A DNA stretch of 64,000 nt. Source: Claveliimonas bilis. Its GTDB lineage: Bacteria > Bacillota > Clostridia > Lachnospirales > Lachnospiraceae. The stretch is from positions 2,790,001 through 2,854,000 of the forward strand of contig NZ_AP027742.1 in NCBI RefSeq assembly GCF_030296775.1, read 5' to 3'. Positions 45,293-55,582 of this stretch are shown here, one piece after another (within the stretch, counting starts at the first letter, position 1; each line of letters starts with the position of its first letter). Under the pieces are notes generated by a model. The model was not told the origin of the DNA, searched no databases, and saw nothing but the letters and a program-made list of their open reading frames with translations. The position numbers and the translations under genes were made by a program.

Positions 45293-46656
45293 TTCTTCGC
45301 TCTTTCCAGTTCCTCAATAAATTCAATATCTATATTTCCAGCTATGTAATCCGGGTTGTTCAGAATTTCATACTGGTAGTCTACATTGGTGTCGATTCCC
45401 TCAATAATGATCTCGCCGAGAGCGCTCTGCATTTTCCGTATGGCTTCCCCGCGGTTTTTGGCCCACACGATCAGCTTGGCGATCATGGAATCATAGTAAG
45501 GCGGGATGGTATAACCGCTGTAAATTGCAGAATCGATGCGTATTCCCTTGCCTCCCGGAAGATAGATATCTGTGATCGTCCCCGGTGAAGGGCGGAAGCC
45601 TTTTTCCGGATTTTCAGCATTGATTCGGCACTCGATGGCATGACCGGTAAGTTTTACATCTTCCTGGGTATAGGAAAGCTCCATTCCAGATGCAATGCGG
45701 ATCTGCTCTTTGATCAGATCAATGCCTGTCACCCATTCCGTAACGGGATGTTCCACCTGTATTCTGGTATTCATTTCCATGAAATAGAAGTTTCCATTTT
45801 TTTCCAGAAGAAATTCAATGGTTCCCGCATTGACATATCCTGCTGCCTTCGCAGCCTTTACTGCCGCCTCGCCCATTTGCCGGCGCAGATCTTCTGTAAG
45901 GGCCGTGGAGGGAGATTCTTCGATCATCTTCTGATGATTTCTCTGGATGGAGCAGTCTCTCTCTCCAAGATGAATGACATGTCCGTATTCATCCGCCAGA
46001 ATCTGAAATTCAATGTGACGCGGGTGTTCTACAAAGTGCTCAATGTACATCGTATTATCCCCGAACGCCATCTGCGTTTCCTTCTGTGCTGTCAAAAAGC
46101 TGGACTCAAATTCTTCCGGTGTCTGTGCAACGCGCATTCCTTTTCCGCCGCCTCCGAGAGCTGCCTTTACAATAACAGGATACCCTACTTCTTCCGCGAC
46201 TTTGGCACCGCTTTGCGCATCGTAGATCGGCTCCTTACTTCCCGGAATAACCGGCACGCCGGCCGCCACCATTGTATTTCTTGCTTCCTGCTTATTTCCC
46301 AGCTTTGCAATGACTTCGGCTTTCGGGCCGATAAAGGTAATGTTGCACTGCTCGCACAGCTCGGCGAATCTGCTGTTTTCTGAAAGAAATCCAAAACCCG
46401 GATGAATGGCGTCGGCTCCGGATATGATCGTCGCGCTGATAATGCGGTCCATGCTTAAATAGCTCTCTGTCGAAGGCGCCGGACCGATACAGACCGCTTC
46501 ATCTGCAAGCTGCGTATGAAGCGCTTCTTTATCCGCTTCCGAATAGACGGCAACGGTCTCAATCCCCATTTCCCGGCACGCCCGGATAATGCGCACTGCA
46601 ATCTCGCCGCGGTTGGCAATCAATACTTTTTTTATTTCATGTCTCATCTGTTTCAC
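45289..46656 (-). CDS. accC: Biotin carboxylase, acetyl-CoA carboxylase subunit
   Basis: A 455-residue ATP-grasp enzyme with [23 protein letters not shown] near the start, the glycine-rich [13 protein letters not shown] near 168, [14 protein letters not shown] near 292-305, and [11 protein letters not shown] at the end. It carboxylates biotin on AccB using bicarbonate and ATP. A GTG start at 46656 with GAGG 6 nt upstream is more likely than the ATG three codons later. It lies between fabZ and accDA. Confidence 0.96.
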   Translation of the reverse strand: MKQMRHEIKKVLIANRGEIAVRIIRACREMGIETVAVYSEADKEALHTQLADEAVCIGPAPSTESYLSMDRIISATIISGADAIHPGFGFLSENSRFAELCEQCNITFIGPKAEVIAKLGNKQEARNTMVAAGVPVIPGSKEPIYDAQSGAKVAEEVGYPVIVKAALGGGGKGMRVAQTPEEFESSFLTAQKETQMAFGDNTMYIEHFVEHPRHIEFQILADEYGHVIHLGERDCSIQRNHQKMIEESPSTALTEDLRRQMGEAAVKAAKAAGYVNAGTIEFLLEKNGNFYFMEMNTRIQVEHPVTEWVTGIDLIKEQIRIASGMELSYTQEDVKLTGHAIECRINAENPEKGFRPSPGTITDIYLPGGKGIRIDSAIYSGYTIPPYYDSMIAKLIVWAKNRGEAIRKMQSALGEIIIEGIDTNVDYQYEILNNPDYIAGNIDIEFIEELERAKK

Positions 46657-46666
46657 CTGTTTCCTC

Positions 46667-47095
46667 TTAACCTACCATAAAGGTCAGCTCCGCGCTGACT
46701 ACAACCTTCCCGTCCACACTGGCTGTTGCCTCTCCAATTCCCATGGGACCTTTGGCTTTGATAATCTTAGTCTCCAGTCTCACTTTATCTCCGGGAACAA
46801 TTTTCCCTTTAAATTTACATTTACTGATACCGCCGAAATAAGCGATCTTTCCCTTGTTTTCTTCCTTGCTTAAAATTGCAACCGCACCTACCTGTGCAAG
46901 GGCCTCTACCGTCAGAACGCCGGGCATAACAGGCTCCTGGGGGAAATGCCCTTTGAAGAAGTCCTCCCGGTATGTGACACATTTGTATCCCACAGCAAAC
47001 TGTCCCGGTTCATAATCTTCGATGTAATCCACCAAAAGGAACGGATGTCTGTGAGGTATGATCTCTTTGATCTGATTAATATCTAAATGGTTCAT
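46667..47095 (-). CDS. fabZ: 3-hydroxyacyl-ACP dehydratase FabZ
   Basis: A 142-residue hot-dog-fold protein with [15 protein letters not shown] near residues 9-23 and the active-site stretch [20 protein letters not shown] near 48-67 (catalytic His and Glu). It dehydrates 3-hydroxyacyl-ACP. Placement between accB and accC is the usual Firmicutes order. No fabA or fabM is seen in the window, so how unsaturated acids are made is open. Confidence 0.96.
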   Translation of the reverse strand: MNHLDINQIKEIIPHRHPFLLVDYIEDYEPGQFAVGYKCVTYREDFFKGHFPQEPVMPGVLTVEALAQVGAVAILSKEENKGKIAYFGGISKCKFKGKIVPGDKVRLETKIIKAKGPMGIGEATASVDGKVVVSAELTFMVG

Positions 47096-47112
47096 ATGTC
47101 CTCCTTCCGGAA

Positions 47113-47619
47113 CTAGGAAATGCGGAATAAAGGCTGTCCGTACTCAACTCCCTGCCCGTTTTCTACAAGGATCTCCGCAATAGTTCCGTCGTAATCACTC
47201 TCAATTTCATTCATCAGCTTCATAGCCTCAACGATTGCAAGTACCTGTCCTTTTTTCACTGTGTCGCCCACAGATACATAGGCCTTTGCATCTTCTGCCG
47301 GAGCCGCATAAAATGTTCCTACAAGGGGAGACTTCACGATCTTTCCGCCAAGGTCTGCCGCCTTCACTTCTGTTTCCTGTACTTTATCATCAGCGCTGGT
47401 ATCCTCCGCTGCTCCTGTACTTTCTCCCGCTGCCGCGGAAGATACAAAGGCTGGCGTGCCGGCTGCAAATTCCATAGCCGGGCCGGAACACTGTGTCGCA
47501 ATTACAGTGTCTTTTTGCTTTGTCAGATGTATTTTTACCCCTTTTTCTTCATATTTCAGCCCAGTCAGTTCTGAATCAGATACTGCCTGGATCAATGTCA
47601 GCAGGTTTTTAAATTCCAT
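47113..47619 (-). CDS. accB: Biotin carboxyl carrier protein
   Basis: A 168-residue protein: an N-terminal helix ([25 protein letters not shown]), an Ala/Thr/Ser-rich linker (about 45-85), and the biotinyl domain with [11 protein letters not shown] and the biotin-accepting Lys in [11 protein letters not shown] near 133. It carries carboxybiotin between AccC and AccDA. It lies 16 bp after fabF. Confidence 0.96.
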   Translation of the reverse strand: MEFKNLLTLIQAVSDSELTGLKYEEKGVKIHLTKQKDTVIATQCSGPAMEFAAGTPAFVSSAAAGESTGAAEDTSADDKVQETEVKAADLGGKIVKSPLVGTFYAAPAEDAKAYVSVGDTVKKGQVLAIVEAMKLMNEIESDYDGTIAEILVENGQGVEYGQPLFRIS

Positions 47620-47635
47620 GTTTGATATACTCCTT

Positions 47636-48877
47636 TTACTCTTCGTATTTTTTAATCAGTAAAGTAGCATTGTGTCCGCCAAATCCAAGGGAATTTGTCA
47701 TGGCGTAATGAATTTCTTTTTCAACCGGCGCTCCTATAGCATAGTTCAGATCGCACTCTTCGTCTGCCTGAACGGTTCCCATAGTCTGATGGATGAAGCC
47801 GTCTTCAATGGCCTTTACACAGGTAATAAATTCTACGCCGCCGGCTGCTCCAAGCAGATGACCGATCATGGATTTTGTAGAGTTGATCACTACATCTTTT
47901 GCCGCTTCGCCAAAAGCTCTCTTGATGGCTCTTGTCTCAAACAGGTCGTTGTGATGTGTACTTGTTCCGTGAGCGTTAATATATTCAACCTGCTCTGGCG
48001 ATACGCAGGCTTCCTCCATAGCAAGCTCCATGGCCTTTGCGGCTCCGGCTCCGTCCTCTGCCGGAGAGGTAATATGGTACGCATCTCCTGTAGATCCGTA
48101 TCCGACTACTTCCGCATAGATCTTCGCTCCTCTGGCCTTTGCATGCTCCAGCTCTTCCAGAATCACAACTCCGGCTCCTTCTCCCATAACAAATCCATCT
48201 CTGTCCTTGTCAAAGGGGCGGGATGCTTTCATTGGATCTTCATTCAGAGAAAGCGCGGTAAGCGCGGTGAATCCTGCCACTCCAGTAGGACAAATCGCAC
48301 TTTCTGTTCCTCCGGCGATCATAATGTCTGCATCATTGTACTGAATTGCCCGGAATGCATCACCAATACAGTTTGTACCGGAAGCACAGGCTGTCACCAC
48401 ATTCGTACATTTTCCTCTGAATCCAAGCTGAATGGAAACATTCCCTGCCGCCATATTGGAGATCATCAGAGGCACCATAAGCGGATTTACTTTGCCAGGT
48501 CCCTTCGTGCTGATCTTCTCACAGCTGGATTCTGCCTGCTGCAGACTTCCGATTCCGGATCCGATAATGACGCCGGCGCGGAAAGGATCTTCTTTTTCAA
48601 TATCAAGTCCTGAATCCTCATAGGCTTCTTTTGACGCGGCAACAGCATACTGTGAAAATGCTTCCATTCTCTTGGCCGCTTTAAAATCCATTCTTTCTTT
48701 TGCCACAAAATCTTTGACTTCTGCAGCGATCTTTACTTTATAATCAGAAGTATCAAATTTCGTGATAGGCCCGATTCCTACTTTTCCTTCTTTAATTCCT
48801 GCCCAGAAATCTTCTACCGTATTTCCGATCGGAGTCACCGCTCCAAGTCCTGTCACTACTACTCTTCTTTTCATCAT
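47636..48877 (-). CDS. fabF: 3-oxoacyl-ACP synthase II
   Basis: A 413-residue condensing enzyme with the nucleophile Cys in [10 protein letters not shown] near 163, the first His in [12 protein letters not shown] near 303, a Lys in STKSMIGH near 336 and the second His in GHLLGAAGG near 340. It elongates acyl-ACP with malonyl-ACP. It overlaps fabG by 4 bp. Confidence 0.97.
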   Translation of the reverse strand: MMKRRVVVTGLGAVTPIGNTVEDFWAGIKEGKVGIGPITKFDTSDYKVKIAAEVKDFVAKERMDFKAAKRMEAFSQYAVAASKEAYEDSGLDIEKEDPFRAGVIIGSGIGSLQQAESSCEKISTKGPGKVNPLMVPLMISNMAAGNVSIQLGFRGKCTNVVTACASGTNCIGDAFRAIQYNDADIMIAGGTESAICPTGVAGFTALTALSLNEDPMKASRPFDKDRDGFVMGEGAGVVILEELEHAKARGAKIYAEVVGYGSTGDAYHITSPAEDGAGAAKAMELAMEEACVSPEQVEYINAHGTSTHHNDLFETRAIKRAFGEAAKDVVINSTKSMIGHLLGAAGGVEFITCVKAIEDGFIHQTMGTVQADEECDLNYAIGAPVEKEIHYAMTNSLGFGGHNATLLIKKYEE

Positions 48878-49614
48878 ATTGCCATTCCTCCGTCTACCTG
48901 GATCACCTGTCCTGTAATATAACCTGCAGCGTCTGAAGCAAGGAAGGCTGCTGTCTTTGCAATATCTTCCGGTTTTCCGAATTTCCCAAGGGGGATCTGA
49001 GCAATAGACGCTTCTTTTACCGCATCAGACAGTACGTCTGTCATCTCTGTCTCAATGAATCCCGGTGCAATTGCGTTGACTGTAATTCCTCTGGAAGCCA
49101 GTTCTCTGGCCGCTGCCTTCGTAAGACCGATCACTCCGGCCTTTGAGGACGCATAGTTTGCCTGTCCTGCATTTCCGCTGATTCCCACAACAGAAGACAT
49201 ATTAATGATACGTCCGCTTCTTTGCTTCAGCATCTGCCTGGAAACAAAACGGATCGTGTTAAATGTCCCCTTTAAATTCACGTCGATCACCTGGTCAAAG
49301 TCCTCCTCTGACATCTTCATCAAAAGACCGTCCCTGGTAATACCTGCATTGTTCACCAGAATATCAATTCTTCCATACTCTTTTACAACATGTTTCAGAA
49401 ATTCTTCGCATGCGTCAAATTCTGATACATTACACTGATAAATTTCAGCGCTGCCGCCGTTTTTCTCTATCTCAGCCTTTACTTCCTCTGCCCGCTCTTT
49501 CGAACCATTGTAATTGATCACCACAAATGCTCCGGAAGCTGCAAGTTCCAGGGCAATTGCCCGTCCGATTCCGCGGGAGGCTCCTGTTACTACCGCTACT
49601 TTCTGTTCTGCCAT
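48874..49614 (-). CDS. fabG: 3-oxoacyl-ACP reductase
   Basis: A 246-residue [17 protein letters not shown] near 9-22, [14 protein letters not shown] near 90, catalytic Ser in NMSSVVG near 141, and YASSKAGV with the Tyr/Lys pair near 153-157. The C-terminal [14 protein letters not shown] is typical FabG. It reduces 3-oxoacyl-ACP with NADPH. It lies between fabD and fabF. Confidence 0.97.
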   Translation of the reverse strand: MAEQKVAVVTGASRGIGRAIALELAASGAFVVINYNGSKERAEEVKAEIEKNGGSAEIYQCNVSEFDACEEFLKHVVKEYGRIDILVNNAGITRDGLLMKMSEEDFDQVIDVNLKGTFNTIRFVSRQMLKQRSGRIINMSSVVGISGNAGQANYASSKAGVIGLTKAAARELASRGITVNAIAPGFIETEMTDVLSDAVKEASIAQIPLGKFGKPEDIAKTAAFLASDAAGYITGQVIQVDGGMAI

Positions 49615-49668
49615 TTTCCATTTGGGACGGGGTATTTTGAAAAATATCCCGTCCCTACCTCCTTCGAT

Positions 49669-50601
49669 TTACTTTAAGTTCTCTACCACTTTTTCCACAT
49701 CGTCCCATATCCCGATGTTGTATACCTTCACATCGCGGCTGATCTTCCGCATAAATCCGGCAAGTGTCTTTCCCGGACCGATCTCCACAAAAGTGTCCAC
49801 ACCGTCGGCGATCAGGTTCTCCATACTCTGCTGCCATTTTACAGAAGAGCTGACCTGCTTTGCCAGCAGATCTCTTGTCATTCCGATATCGCTGACCTGC
49901 TCTGCTGTTACATTTGTCACATACGGCACTTTCAGAGGGGACAGCTCAACGTCCTTCAGAACTTCAGCCAGTTCTTCCCCTGCTTTTTCCAGCATAGGAG
50001 AATGGAACGGACCGCTTACGTTAAGCATAACTGTCCTTTTCGCTCCGGCCTCCTTCAGTTTCTCTGACGCTTCCTCCACTGCCTTTGTCTCTCCGGTAAT
50101 GACAATCTGTCCCGGACAGTTGTAATTAGCAATGGAAACGCCTGCCATTCCTTCAATGACTTCTTCAATGGCTTCTCCTGTCATACCCATCACTGCCGCC
50201 ATGGCTCCTTCTCCTGCCGGCACCGTGTTCTGCATCAGCAGACCTCTTTTTCGCACCAGACGGATGGCATCTTCATCTTTCATGCCGCCTGCTGCCGCAA
50301 TAGCAGAATATTCTCCCAGGCTTAAGCCCGCCGTCACATCCGGATGGATGCCGGCTTCCTCCACAACCTTTGTCATGGCAAGGCATGTGGTTACCAGCGC
50401 TGCCTGTGTATATTCTGTCAAATCCAATTTATCGTTCTCATGAAAGCACAGGTCTTTCATGTCAATGTCCATGTTATCTTTCAGTACTTCTGACGCCATA
50501 TCATATACTGCTTTGGCGGATGTACTGTTTTCGTAAAAATCTGCACCCATTCCGCATTTCTGGGCGCCCTGCCCCGGGTAAATAAATGCAATCTTACTCA
50601 T
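49669..50601 (-). CDS. fabD: Malonyl-CoA:ACP transacylase
   Basis: A 310-residue protein with FIYPGQGAQKCGMG near 5-18, the nucleophile Ser in AGLSLGEYSA near 93, the Arg in LVRKRG near 118, and the His in NVSGPFHSPM near 203. It loads malonyl groups on ACP. It overlaps fabK by 8 bp. Confidence 0.97.
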   Translation of the reverse strand: MSKIAFIYPGQGAQKCGMGADFYENSTSAKAVYDMASEVLKDNMDIDMKDLCFHENDKLDLTEYTQAALVTTCLAMTKVVEEAGIHPDVTAGLSLGEYSAIAAAGGMKDEDAIRLVRKRGLLMQNTVPAGEGAMAAVMGMTGEAIEEVIEGMAGVSIANYNCPGQIVITGETKAVEEASEKLKEAGAKRTVMLNVSGPFHSPMLEKAGEELAEVLKDVELSPLKVPYVTNVTAEQVSDIGMTRDLLAKQVSSSVKWQQSMENLIADGVDTFVEIGPGKTLAGFMRKISRDVKVYNIGIWDDVEKVVENLK

Positions 50602-51532
50602 AAAATCCTGCTCCTTTTATCAGCGCATCTGTTTCCTTCACCAGCTTATCGATCAGCTCCTTACAGGTCATTTTTTCTTTTACCATACCTGCGATCTGAC
50701 CTGCCATTACACTTCCGTTCTTCACATCGCCTTCCACAACGGCCTTGCGAAGTCCTCCAAGTGTCAGAAGCTCCAGCTCTTCAAAGCTTGCCCCGCTGTT
50801 TTCCAGTTCCAGATATTTTTTTGTCATGTCGTTTCTAAGCGCACGGACCGGATGTCCTGTCGTACGTCCTGTCACGCGTGAATCAATATCTTTCGCTTTA
50901 AGGATACGCTCTTTATAGTTTTCATGTACCTGGGACTCTTCTGTCACAACAAAATGAGTTCCCATCTGTACTCCCTTCGCTCCCAGCATAAATGCAGCGG
51001 CAATTCCTCTTCCGTCCGCAATTCCTCCGGCAGCAATTACAGGAATATTCACGGCATCTACTACCTGCGGTACCAGTACCATCGTCGTATTTTCACCAAT
51101 GTGTCCTCCTGCTTCCGTACCTTCTGCCACAAGAGCATCAGCTCCGCAGCGCTCCATACGTTTTGCCAGTGCAACGGAAGCAACAACCGGTATAACCTTT
51201 ACTCCCGCTTCCTTCCACATCTTCATGTATTTTTCCGGACTTCCGGCTCCTGTTGTAACAACCTTCACGCCTTCTTCCACAATAACTTTTGCCACGTCAT
51301 CCGCATGAGGACTCATAAGCATGATATTTACTCCAAAAGGCTTATCAGTCAGTTTCCTTGCCTCCCGGATCTGTTCGCGTACCCAGTCCGCCGGAGCACT
51401 TGCAGCTCCAATAAGCCCAAGCCCACCGGCATTTGATACGCCGGCTGCCAAGTGATACTCTGCAACCCAGGCCATTCCTCCCTGAATAATCGGATATTCT
51501 ATTCCAAGCAATTCGGTTACTTCTGTTTTCAT
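50594..51532 (-). CDS. fabK: Enoyl-ACP reductase II (FabK)
   Basis: A 312-residue FMN TIM-barrel enzyme with YPIIQGGMAWVAEYHLAAGVSNAGGLGLIG near 11-40, EGTEAGGHIGE near 135-145 and AAGGIADGRGIAAAFMLGAKGVQMGTHFV near 170-198. Position in the fab operon and form fit FabK, which replaces the FabI type in streptococci and many Clostridia. Start at ATG 51532 with GAGG 8 nt upstream; a longer in-frame start is charged and unlike the family. Confidence 0.93.
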   Translation of the reverse strand: MKTEVTELLGIEYPIIQGGMAWVAEYHLAAGVSNAGGLGLIGAASAPADWVREQIREARKLTDKPFGVNIMLMSPHADDVAKVIVEEGVKVVTTGAGSPEKYMKMWKEAGVKVIPVVASVALAKRMERCGADALVAEGTEAGGHIGENTTMVLVPQVVDAVNIPVIAAGGIADGRGIAAAFMLGAKGVQMGTHFVVTEESQVHENYKERILKAKDIDSRVTGRTTGHPVRALRNDMTKKYLELENSGASFEELELLTLGGLRKAVVEGDVKNGSVMAGQIAGMVKEKMTCKELIDKLVKETDALIKGAGFYE

Positions 51533-51623
51533 ATTGACAACCTCTTTTTCTTCTTTCTCTGTTTTTATTTCTCTTTTTGTTTTCTTACTCAAAATCAACT
51601 GCTCCCATTTAAGGCGCAGGTTC

Positions 51624-51848
51624 TTATTGATGGGATTCGATATATTTTACAACGTCGCCTACTGTTGCGATGCTTTCCAGATCTTCTGTCGGAATCTCTA
51701 CATCATACTCTTCTTCCAGAGCCATAACCAGTTCAAACAGGTCCAGAGAATCTGCTCCCAGATCATCTTTGAAGGATGATTCCTCTGTAATTGTTCCAGC
51801 GTCCACTCCCAATGAGTCAGCGATCATTTCTTTAATTTTTTCTAACAT
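51624..51848 (-). CDS. acpP: Acyl carrier protein
   Basis: A 74-residue acidic protein with [19 protein letters not shown]; the Ser of DSL near residue 35 takes the phosphopantetheine arm. It carries the growing acyl chain. Typical length and fold. It sits between fabH and fabK. Confidence 0.97.
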   Translation of the reverse strand: MLEKIKEMIADSLGVDAGTITEESSFKDDLGADSLDLFELVMALEEEYDVEIPTEDLESIATVGDVVKYIESHQ

Positions 51849-51931
51849 TTTTGTTCTCCTTTTCTTCTACTCTTTCATTTCTTTTATTACATCACTGCTG
51901 TAAAACAGTGGTGTTCTCTTGCTTCATTCTG

Positions 51932-52897
51932 TTATTTATTCCATTCCAGGATAGTTGCCCCCCAGGAAAGTCCCGCTCCGAATCCTGCCAGGATGATCTT
52001 CTGACCTTTCTTCAGTCTTCCGTCCCGGCTCATTTCATCCAGAAGGATCGGAATGCTGGCGGAAGAAGTATTTCCATATTCCTGAAGATTCATAGGAAAT
52101 TTGTCAATGGACACATCCAGTCTTTTGGCTACCGCTTCCACGATCCTTTTATTTGCCTGGTGAAGGATAAAATAGTCAATCTCTTCTGCTGTCATATTAT
52201 TTTTTTCCAAAACCTCTTTGACAGCTTCCGGCACTCTTTTGACGGCAAACTTAAATACAGCCTGTCCGTCCATCTGCATATAAGTCTCTTCCAGCGGAAT
52301 CTCTTCCCAGTTTCTGTTATGTCTGCTGGTACAGGTCAGCGCCTCTCCCTTAAAACCATCGGAATGAGTGACCGCTCTGTAAAGCTTTCCCTCTGCCGCC
52401 TTTACAACTGCAGCTCCCGCACCGTCTCCAAACAGGATACAGGTTCCTCGGTCCTTCCAGTTTGTAAGATTGGATAAACTTTCACTTCCAATGATCAATA
52501 CGGTTTGGTACATGCCGCTGGCCAGATAGGCAACAGCAGTATTGTAGGCAAAAACAAACCCGGTACATGCCGCACTTAGATCAAAGCAGGTCGCATTTAC
52601 CGCGCCGATCGCTTTTTGCACTTCGCAGGCCGCGCATGGCAGGATTACATTGGAAGAAATGGTAGACACCAGTATCAGATCCACTTCTTCGGCAGAAACA
52701 TTTCCATTTTCCAACGCTTTTCTCGCAGCGTCGGCTGCCATGGAAACGGTTGTTTCTTCCTGGATGATATGGCGCTTCACGACTCCTGTCCTCTCGCGGA
52801 TCCATTCATCATTTGTCTCAACGAGCTGTGCAATATCGTTATTATCCATTGTATGTACAGGTATATATGACCCTGTGCCGCATATTACTCCAGTCAT
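51932..52897 (-). CDS. fabH: 3-oxoacyl-ACP synthase III
   Basis: A 321-residue KAS III with VICGTGSYIPVHTMDN at the start, the nucleophile Cys in DLSAACTGFV near 112, the His in FILHQANKRI near 247, and the Asn in YGNTSSASIP near 277. It starts fatty acid synthesis from acetyl- or branched acyl-CoA. I start at ATG 52897 with GAGG 9 nt upstream. It is the first gene of the long operon and lies behind the promoter and FabT-like palindrome. Confidence 0.96.
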   Translation of the reverse strand: MTGVICGTGSYIPVHTMDNNDIAQLVETNDEWIRERTGVVKRHIIQEETTVSMAADAARKALENGNVSAEEVDLILVSTISSNVILPCAACEVQKAIGAVNATCFDLSAACTGFVFAYNTAVAYLASGMYQTVLIIGSESLSNLTNWKDRGTCILFGDGAGAAVVKAAEGKLYRAVTHSDGFKGEALTCTSRHNRNWEEIPLEETYMQMDGQAVFKFAVKRVPEAVKEVLEKNNMTAEEIDYFILHQANKRIVEAVAKRLDVSIDKFPMNLQEYGNTSSASIPILLDEMSRDGRLKKGQKIILAGFGAGLSWGATILEWNK

Positions 52898-52956
52898 TTT
52901 TTGTTTCCTCGTTTCCTCAATTCTTCTGTTACTCAAATATTTTTAATTATGAATAT

Positions 52957-52969
52957 TTTGACTTTCAAA
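52957..52969. promoter_or_regulatory. FabT-like operator palindrome
   Basis: TTTGACTTTCAAA has 5-bp arms TTTGA/TCAAA, close in form to the streptococcal FabT box (TTTGA-N-TCAAA). It overlaps the predicted transcription start of fabH. A second, looser dyad (TCAAATA/AATATTTTGA type) lies at 52933-52961. Confidence 0.5.
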
Positions 52970-52998
52970 GTATATAGCAGCATATACTCTCTTGTCAA
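52969..52998 (-). promoter_or_regulatory. Promoter of the fab-acc operon
   Basis: Minus strand TTGACA (52993-52998), 18 nt, TATACT (52969-52974). No other promoter or terminator stands out before 41.2 kb, so this probably serves about 11.7 kb. Confidence 0.75.
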
Positions 52999-53031
52999 GT
53001 ACCTGAATTAATTTTGTCCCATCTCTTTCTT

Positions 53032-53760
53032 TTACAATTTGGCTGCACCGACTAAAAGCATCATCGGCCTCCTCATTTCATCTTTCATCCCCGGGATATC
53101 TATCATTGCCGGATCCGGCATGGCTTCCTCCAACGCCTCTATCACAAAACCATTCTCAAGGAGACCTCCCAGGATCTGTGTCAGCGTATGGTGCTGTTTA
53201 ATTACATCCTTTCCCAGAAAATTCGTTTTTCTCTCTCCCGGATAAAAATAGTCATCCACCGGCCAATACAATACATTCCCCTTGTCATCTCGGATCCATT
53301 CCTGACCTACACTTCCGGTAAATACCGGATGTTCTATATTAAAGAGAAATTTGCCCCCTGGTTTCAGCGTATGGTATACCTTCTGATAAATCCCATTTAA
53401 ATCCTGAATATAGTGCAGGACAAGATTCGACAAAACGATATCGTATTCATTTGCCGGATAAGAATAGTCTTCTGCCCCGCATACCTGATACTGTATCCTG
53501 TTGTCGCTGTTCCTCTTCTGCGCCTCCTCGATCATCCGCCGGCTGGAATCTATCCCCCTTACTTCTGCCGCGCCTTTCCGAACTGCATAGGCACAATGCC
53601 ATCCATACCCGCATCCGAGATCCAGAACTTTTTTCCCTTTCATTTCCGGAAAAAATCTGCAAAACTGATGCCACTCTCCAGCTCCCTGCAGCCCTTTTTC
53701 ACTTCTTTCCATCTGCGCGTAAGCCTGGAAAAACCCTTCATCATCATATATATTTTTCAT
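53032..53760 (-). CDS. SAM-dependent methyltransferase (class I)
   Basis: A 242-residue protein with motif I VLDLGCGYGWHCAYAVRKGA (about 45-64), VRGIDSSRRMIEEA near 68-81, DIVLSNLVLHYIQDLN near 105-120 and LKPGGKFLFNIEHPVF near 132-147. The substrate is unknown; the pattern is the UbiE/COQ5-like small-molecule type. ATG 53760 has GAGG 6 nt upstream. It stands alone between the fab operon and sdaAA. Confidence 0.85.
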   Translation of the reverse strand: MKNIYDDEGFFQAYAQMERSEKGLQGAGEWHQFCRFFPEMKGKKVLDLGCGYGWHCAYAVRKGAAEVRGIDSSRRMIEEAQKRNSDNRIQYQVCGAEDYSYPANEYDIVLSNLVLHYIQDLNGIYQKVYHTLKPGGKFLFNIEHPVFTGSVGQEWIRDDKGNVLYWPVDDYFYPGERKTNFLGKDVIKQHHTLTQILGGLLENGFVIEALEEAMPDPAMIDIPGMKDEMRRPMMLLVGAAKL

Positions 53761-53890
53761 CACACACCTCATTTCTGACGGTCTTTCAATAACCCAAGAT
53801 CAAGATATCAGTAAAACAAACATGTCCGCAAGCATACAGGAAGCGCTGACAGCCGCCAGCGCTCCTTCTCTTTTACATACAATAATGAAA

Positions 53891-54766
53891 TTATATTTCC
53901 GCTGTCATCTTCTCCGCAACTTCCATGCCCTTCAGGCTGGCAGCCACTCCTCCTGCGCCTGTCTCGCGCAAAGTGACATCCATCTTTTCTCCAACTTCCC
54001 TCATGGCATCGATCACCTGATCTACCGGAATCTGGCTTTCAATTCCAGCCAGAGCCATATCCGCTGCTGTCAATGCGTTTACAGCTCCGCCTACATTTCT
54101 CTTCACACAGGGAACCTCGACCAGCCCGGCCACCGGGTCACAGACAAGTCCCATCAGATTTTTCAGCGCCATTGCTGCTGCATGTTCCATCTGCATAATA
54201 TCGGCTCCCTTTACATGACATATGGCTGCTGCCGCCATGGCAGAACCGGATCCGATCTCCGCCTGACATCCTCCTGCTGCACCTGCCAGAAATGCACGGT
54301 TTGCAATGACCTGACCTACGCCGGCCGCTACATACATTGCCTCCACCATCGTTTCCTCCGGCACTTCATTTTCTTTGAAATAAGGGATCAGAACCGCCGG
54401 AAGAACACCGCACGCCCCGGCTGTGGGCGCCGCAATGATTCTCTTCATACATGCATTGTTGCATCCCATTTTCAAGGCTACTGTCATGACTTTCGCAATA
54501 AAATCTCCGCAAAGAGTATCTCCCTTTTTCTGATATTCCTCCATCTGGCCGCCTTCTTTTCCAACCAGGCCGCTTCTGGATACAAGATCCGGCTCATAAG
54601 CGTCCACGTTTTCACACATAATGCGCCACATGCGTGTCATCTCATTCCAGGAATCTTCCGTCGAAGCCCCTCTCTCATTGCAGTCTTCCAATTGTACGGC
54701 CTTCCAGAACTCGATTCCTTCCGCTTCACATCTTTTTCTTATTTCTTCCATTGACTGATATGACAT
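53891..54766 (-). CDS. sdaAA: L-serine dehydratase, iron-sulfur-dependent, alpha subunit
   Basis: A 291-residue protein with MKRIIAAPTAGACGVLPAVLIPYF (near 128-151), QAEIGSGSAMAAAA near 185 and GLVCDPVAGLVEVPCVKRN near 220-238. Cys residues in CNNAC, GACG and VPC are expected to bind the [4Fe-4S] cluster. With the beta subunit it makes pyruvate and ammonia from serine. It follows sdaAB by 16 bp. A stem GGAGCGCTG/CAGCGCTTCC at 53838-53872 may end the transcript. Confidence 0.95.
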   Translation of the reverse strand: MSYQSMEEIRKRCEAEGIEFWKAVQLEDCNERGASTEDSWNEMTRMWRIMCENVDAYEPDLVSRSGLVGKEGGQMEEYQKKGDTLCGDFIAKVMTVALKMGCNNACMKRIIAAPTAGACGVLPAVLIPYFKENEVPEETMVEAMYVAAGVGQVIANRAFLAGAAGGCQAEIGSGSAMAAAAICHVKGADIMQMEHAAAMALKNLMGLVCDPVAGLVEVPCVKRNVGGAVNALTAADMALAGIESQIPVDQVIDAMREVGEKMDVTLRETGAGGVAASLKGMEVAEKMTAEI

Positions 54767-54782
54767 ATTCTTTCTGGCCCTC

Positions 54783-55460
54783 CTATTCCTCTGCTGTTCC
54801 GCTCACATTCAGAAATGTTACTTTAATAATGCCCTCCAGATTTTCCAGCCAGGAAATTGCCTGATCCGGAATAATCTGATCCGTCTCGATCACCATAACG
54901 GCATAGCCGCCCCTCTTATCTCTGAAGAGCTGCATGGTTGCAATGTTGATCTCCTTCTGACTCAGGATATTCGCCACCTGAGCCACATGTCCCGGCTGAT
55001 CTACATTATGTACGATCAGAGTATTGCTCTCCGCGTTAAAATTCACCTCAATGTCATCCAGCTTGCTGACTTTAATTCTTCCGCCGCCAATGGAACATGC
55101 CTGTATCTTCAGACTGTCTACTCCATCTGCTTCCAAAGTCATCTGAACTGTGTTTGGATGAGCTCCCCTGATCTCCTTTTTCTGAATGGTAAAATCCATC
55201 CCCCATTCTTTCGCAATTTCAAAACTATTTGGAATGCGCATATCGTCAGGCTTCATCCCCAAGAGTCCTGCTACAATGGCTCGGTCTGTACCATGTCCCT
55301 CTCCCGTCGCTGCAAAAGAACCGTGCAGATAGATCAATGCCTTTTTCGGCTGTTTCCCAAGAAGCTGTCTTCCTATCAGCCCAATTCTGACTGCCCCCGC
55401 AGTATGGGAGCTGGATGGTCCTACCATTACCGGACCAAGAATGTCGAAAATACTTGCCAT
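54783..55460 (-). CDS. sdaAB: L-serine dehydratase, iron-sulfur-dependent, beta subunit
   Basis: A 225-residue protein with SIFDILGPVMVGPSSSHTAGAVRIG (the SSSHTAG substrate motif, residues 15-21) and an ACT domain at the end (NTLIVHNVDQPGHVAQVANILSQKEINIATMQLFRD), which in the family senses serine. Start at ATG 55460 with GGAAAGG 7 nt upstream. A long structured leader precedes it. It pairs with sdaAA. Confidence 0.95.
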   Translation of the reverse strand: MASIFDILGPVMVGPSSSHTAGAVRIGLIGRQLLGKQPKKALIYLHGSFAATGEGHGTDRAIVAGLLGMKPDDMRIPNSFEIAKEWGMDFTIQKKEIRGAHPNTVQMTLEADGVDSLKIQACSIGGGRIKVSKLDDIEVNFNAESNTLIVHNVDQPGHVAQVANILSQKEINIATMQLFRDKRGGYAVMVIETDQIIPDQAISWLENLEGIIKVTFLNVSGTAEE

Positions 55461-55482
55461 TTTTTTACCTTTCCTTTCTACT

Positions 55483-55582
55483 CTACAGTATTTACTGCCC
55501 GCCCCACCGGGCCACATCACGGGAATCTGCCATCCTCCGACCGGCATGACAGATGGGAGGCCCGTGCTTCCTCCGTCTGTAG
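55483..55582 (-). promoter_or_regulatory. Structured 5' leader of sdaAB, possible unrecognised riboswitch
   Basis: Read on the minus strand, CUACAG (55577-55582) and CUGUAG (55483-55488) can close the whole region. Inside, CACGGG (55561-55566) pairs with CCCGUG (55518-55523), enclosing AUCUGUCAU (55546-55554) with AUGGCAGAU (55525-55533). The bulge CCUCCC (55555-55560) is complementary to GGAGG in the hairpin loop, a possible pseudoknot. A further stem is GCCCG/CGGGC (55497-55512). I do not match it to a known riboswitch. Confidence 0.5.
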
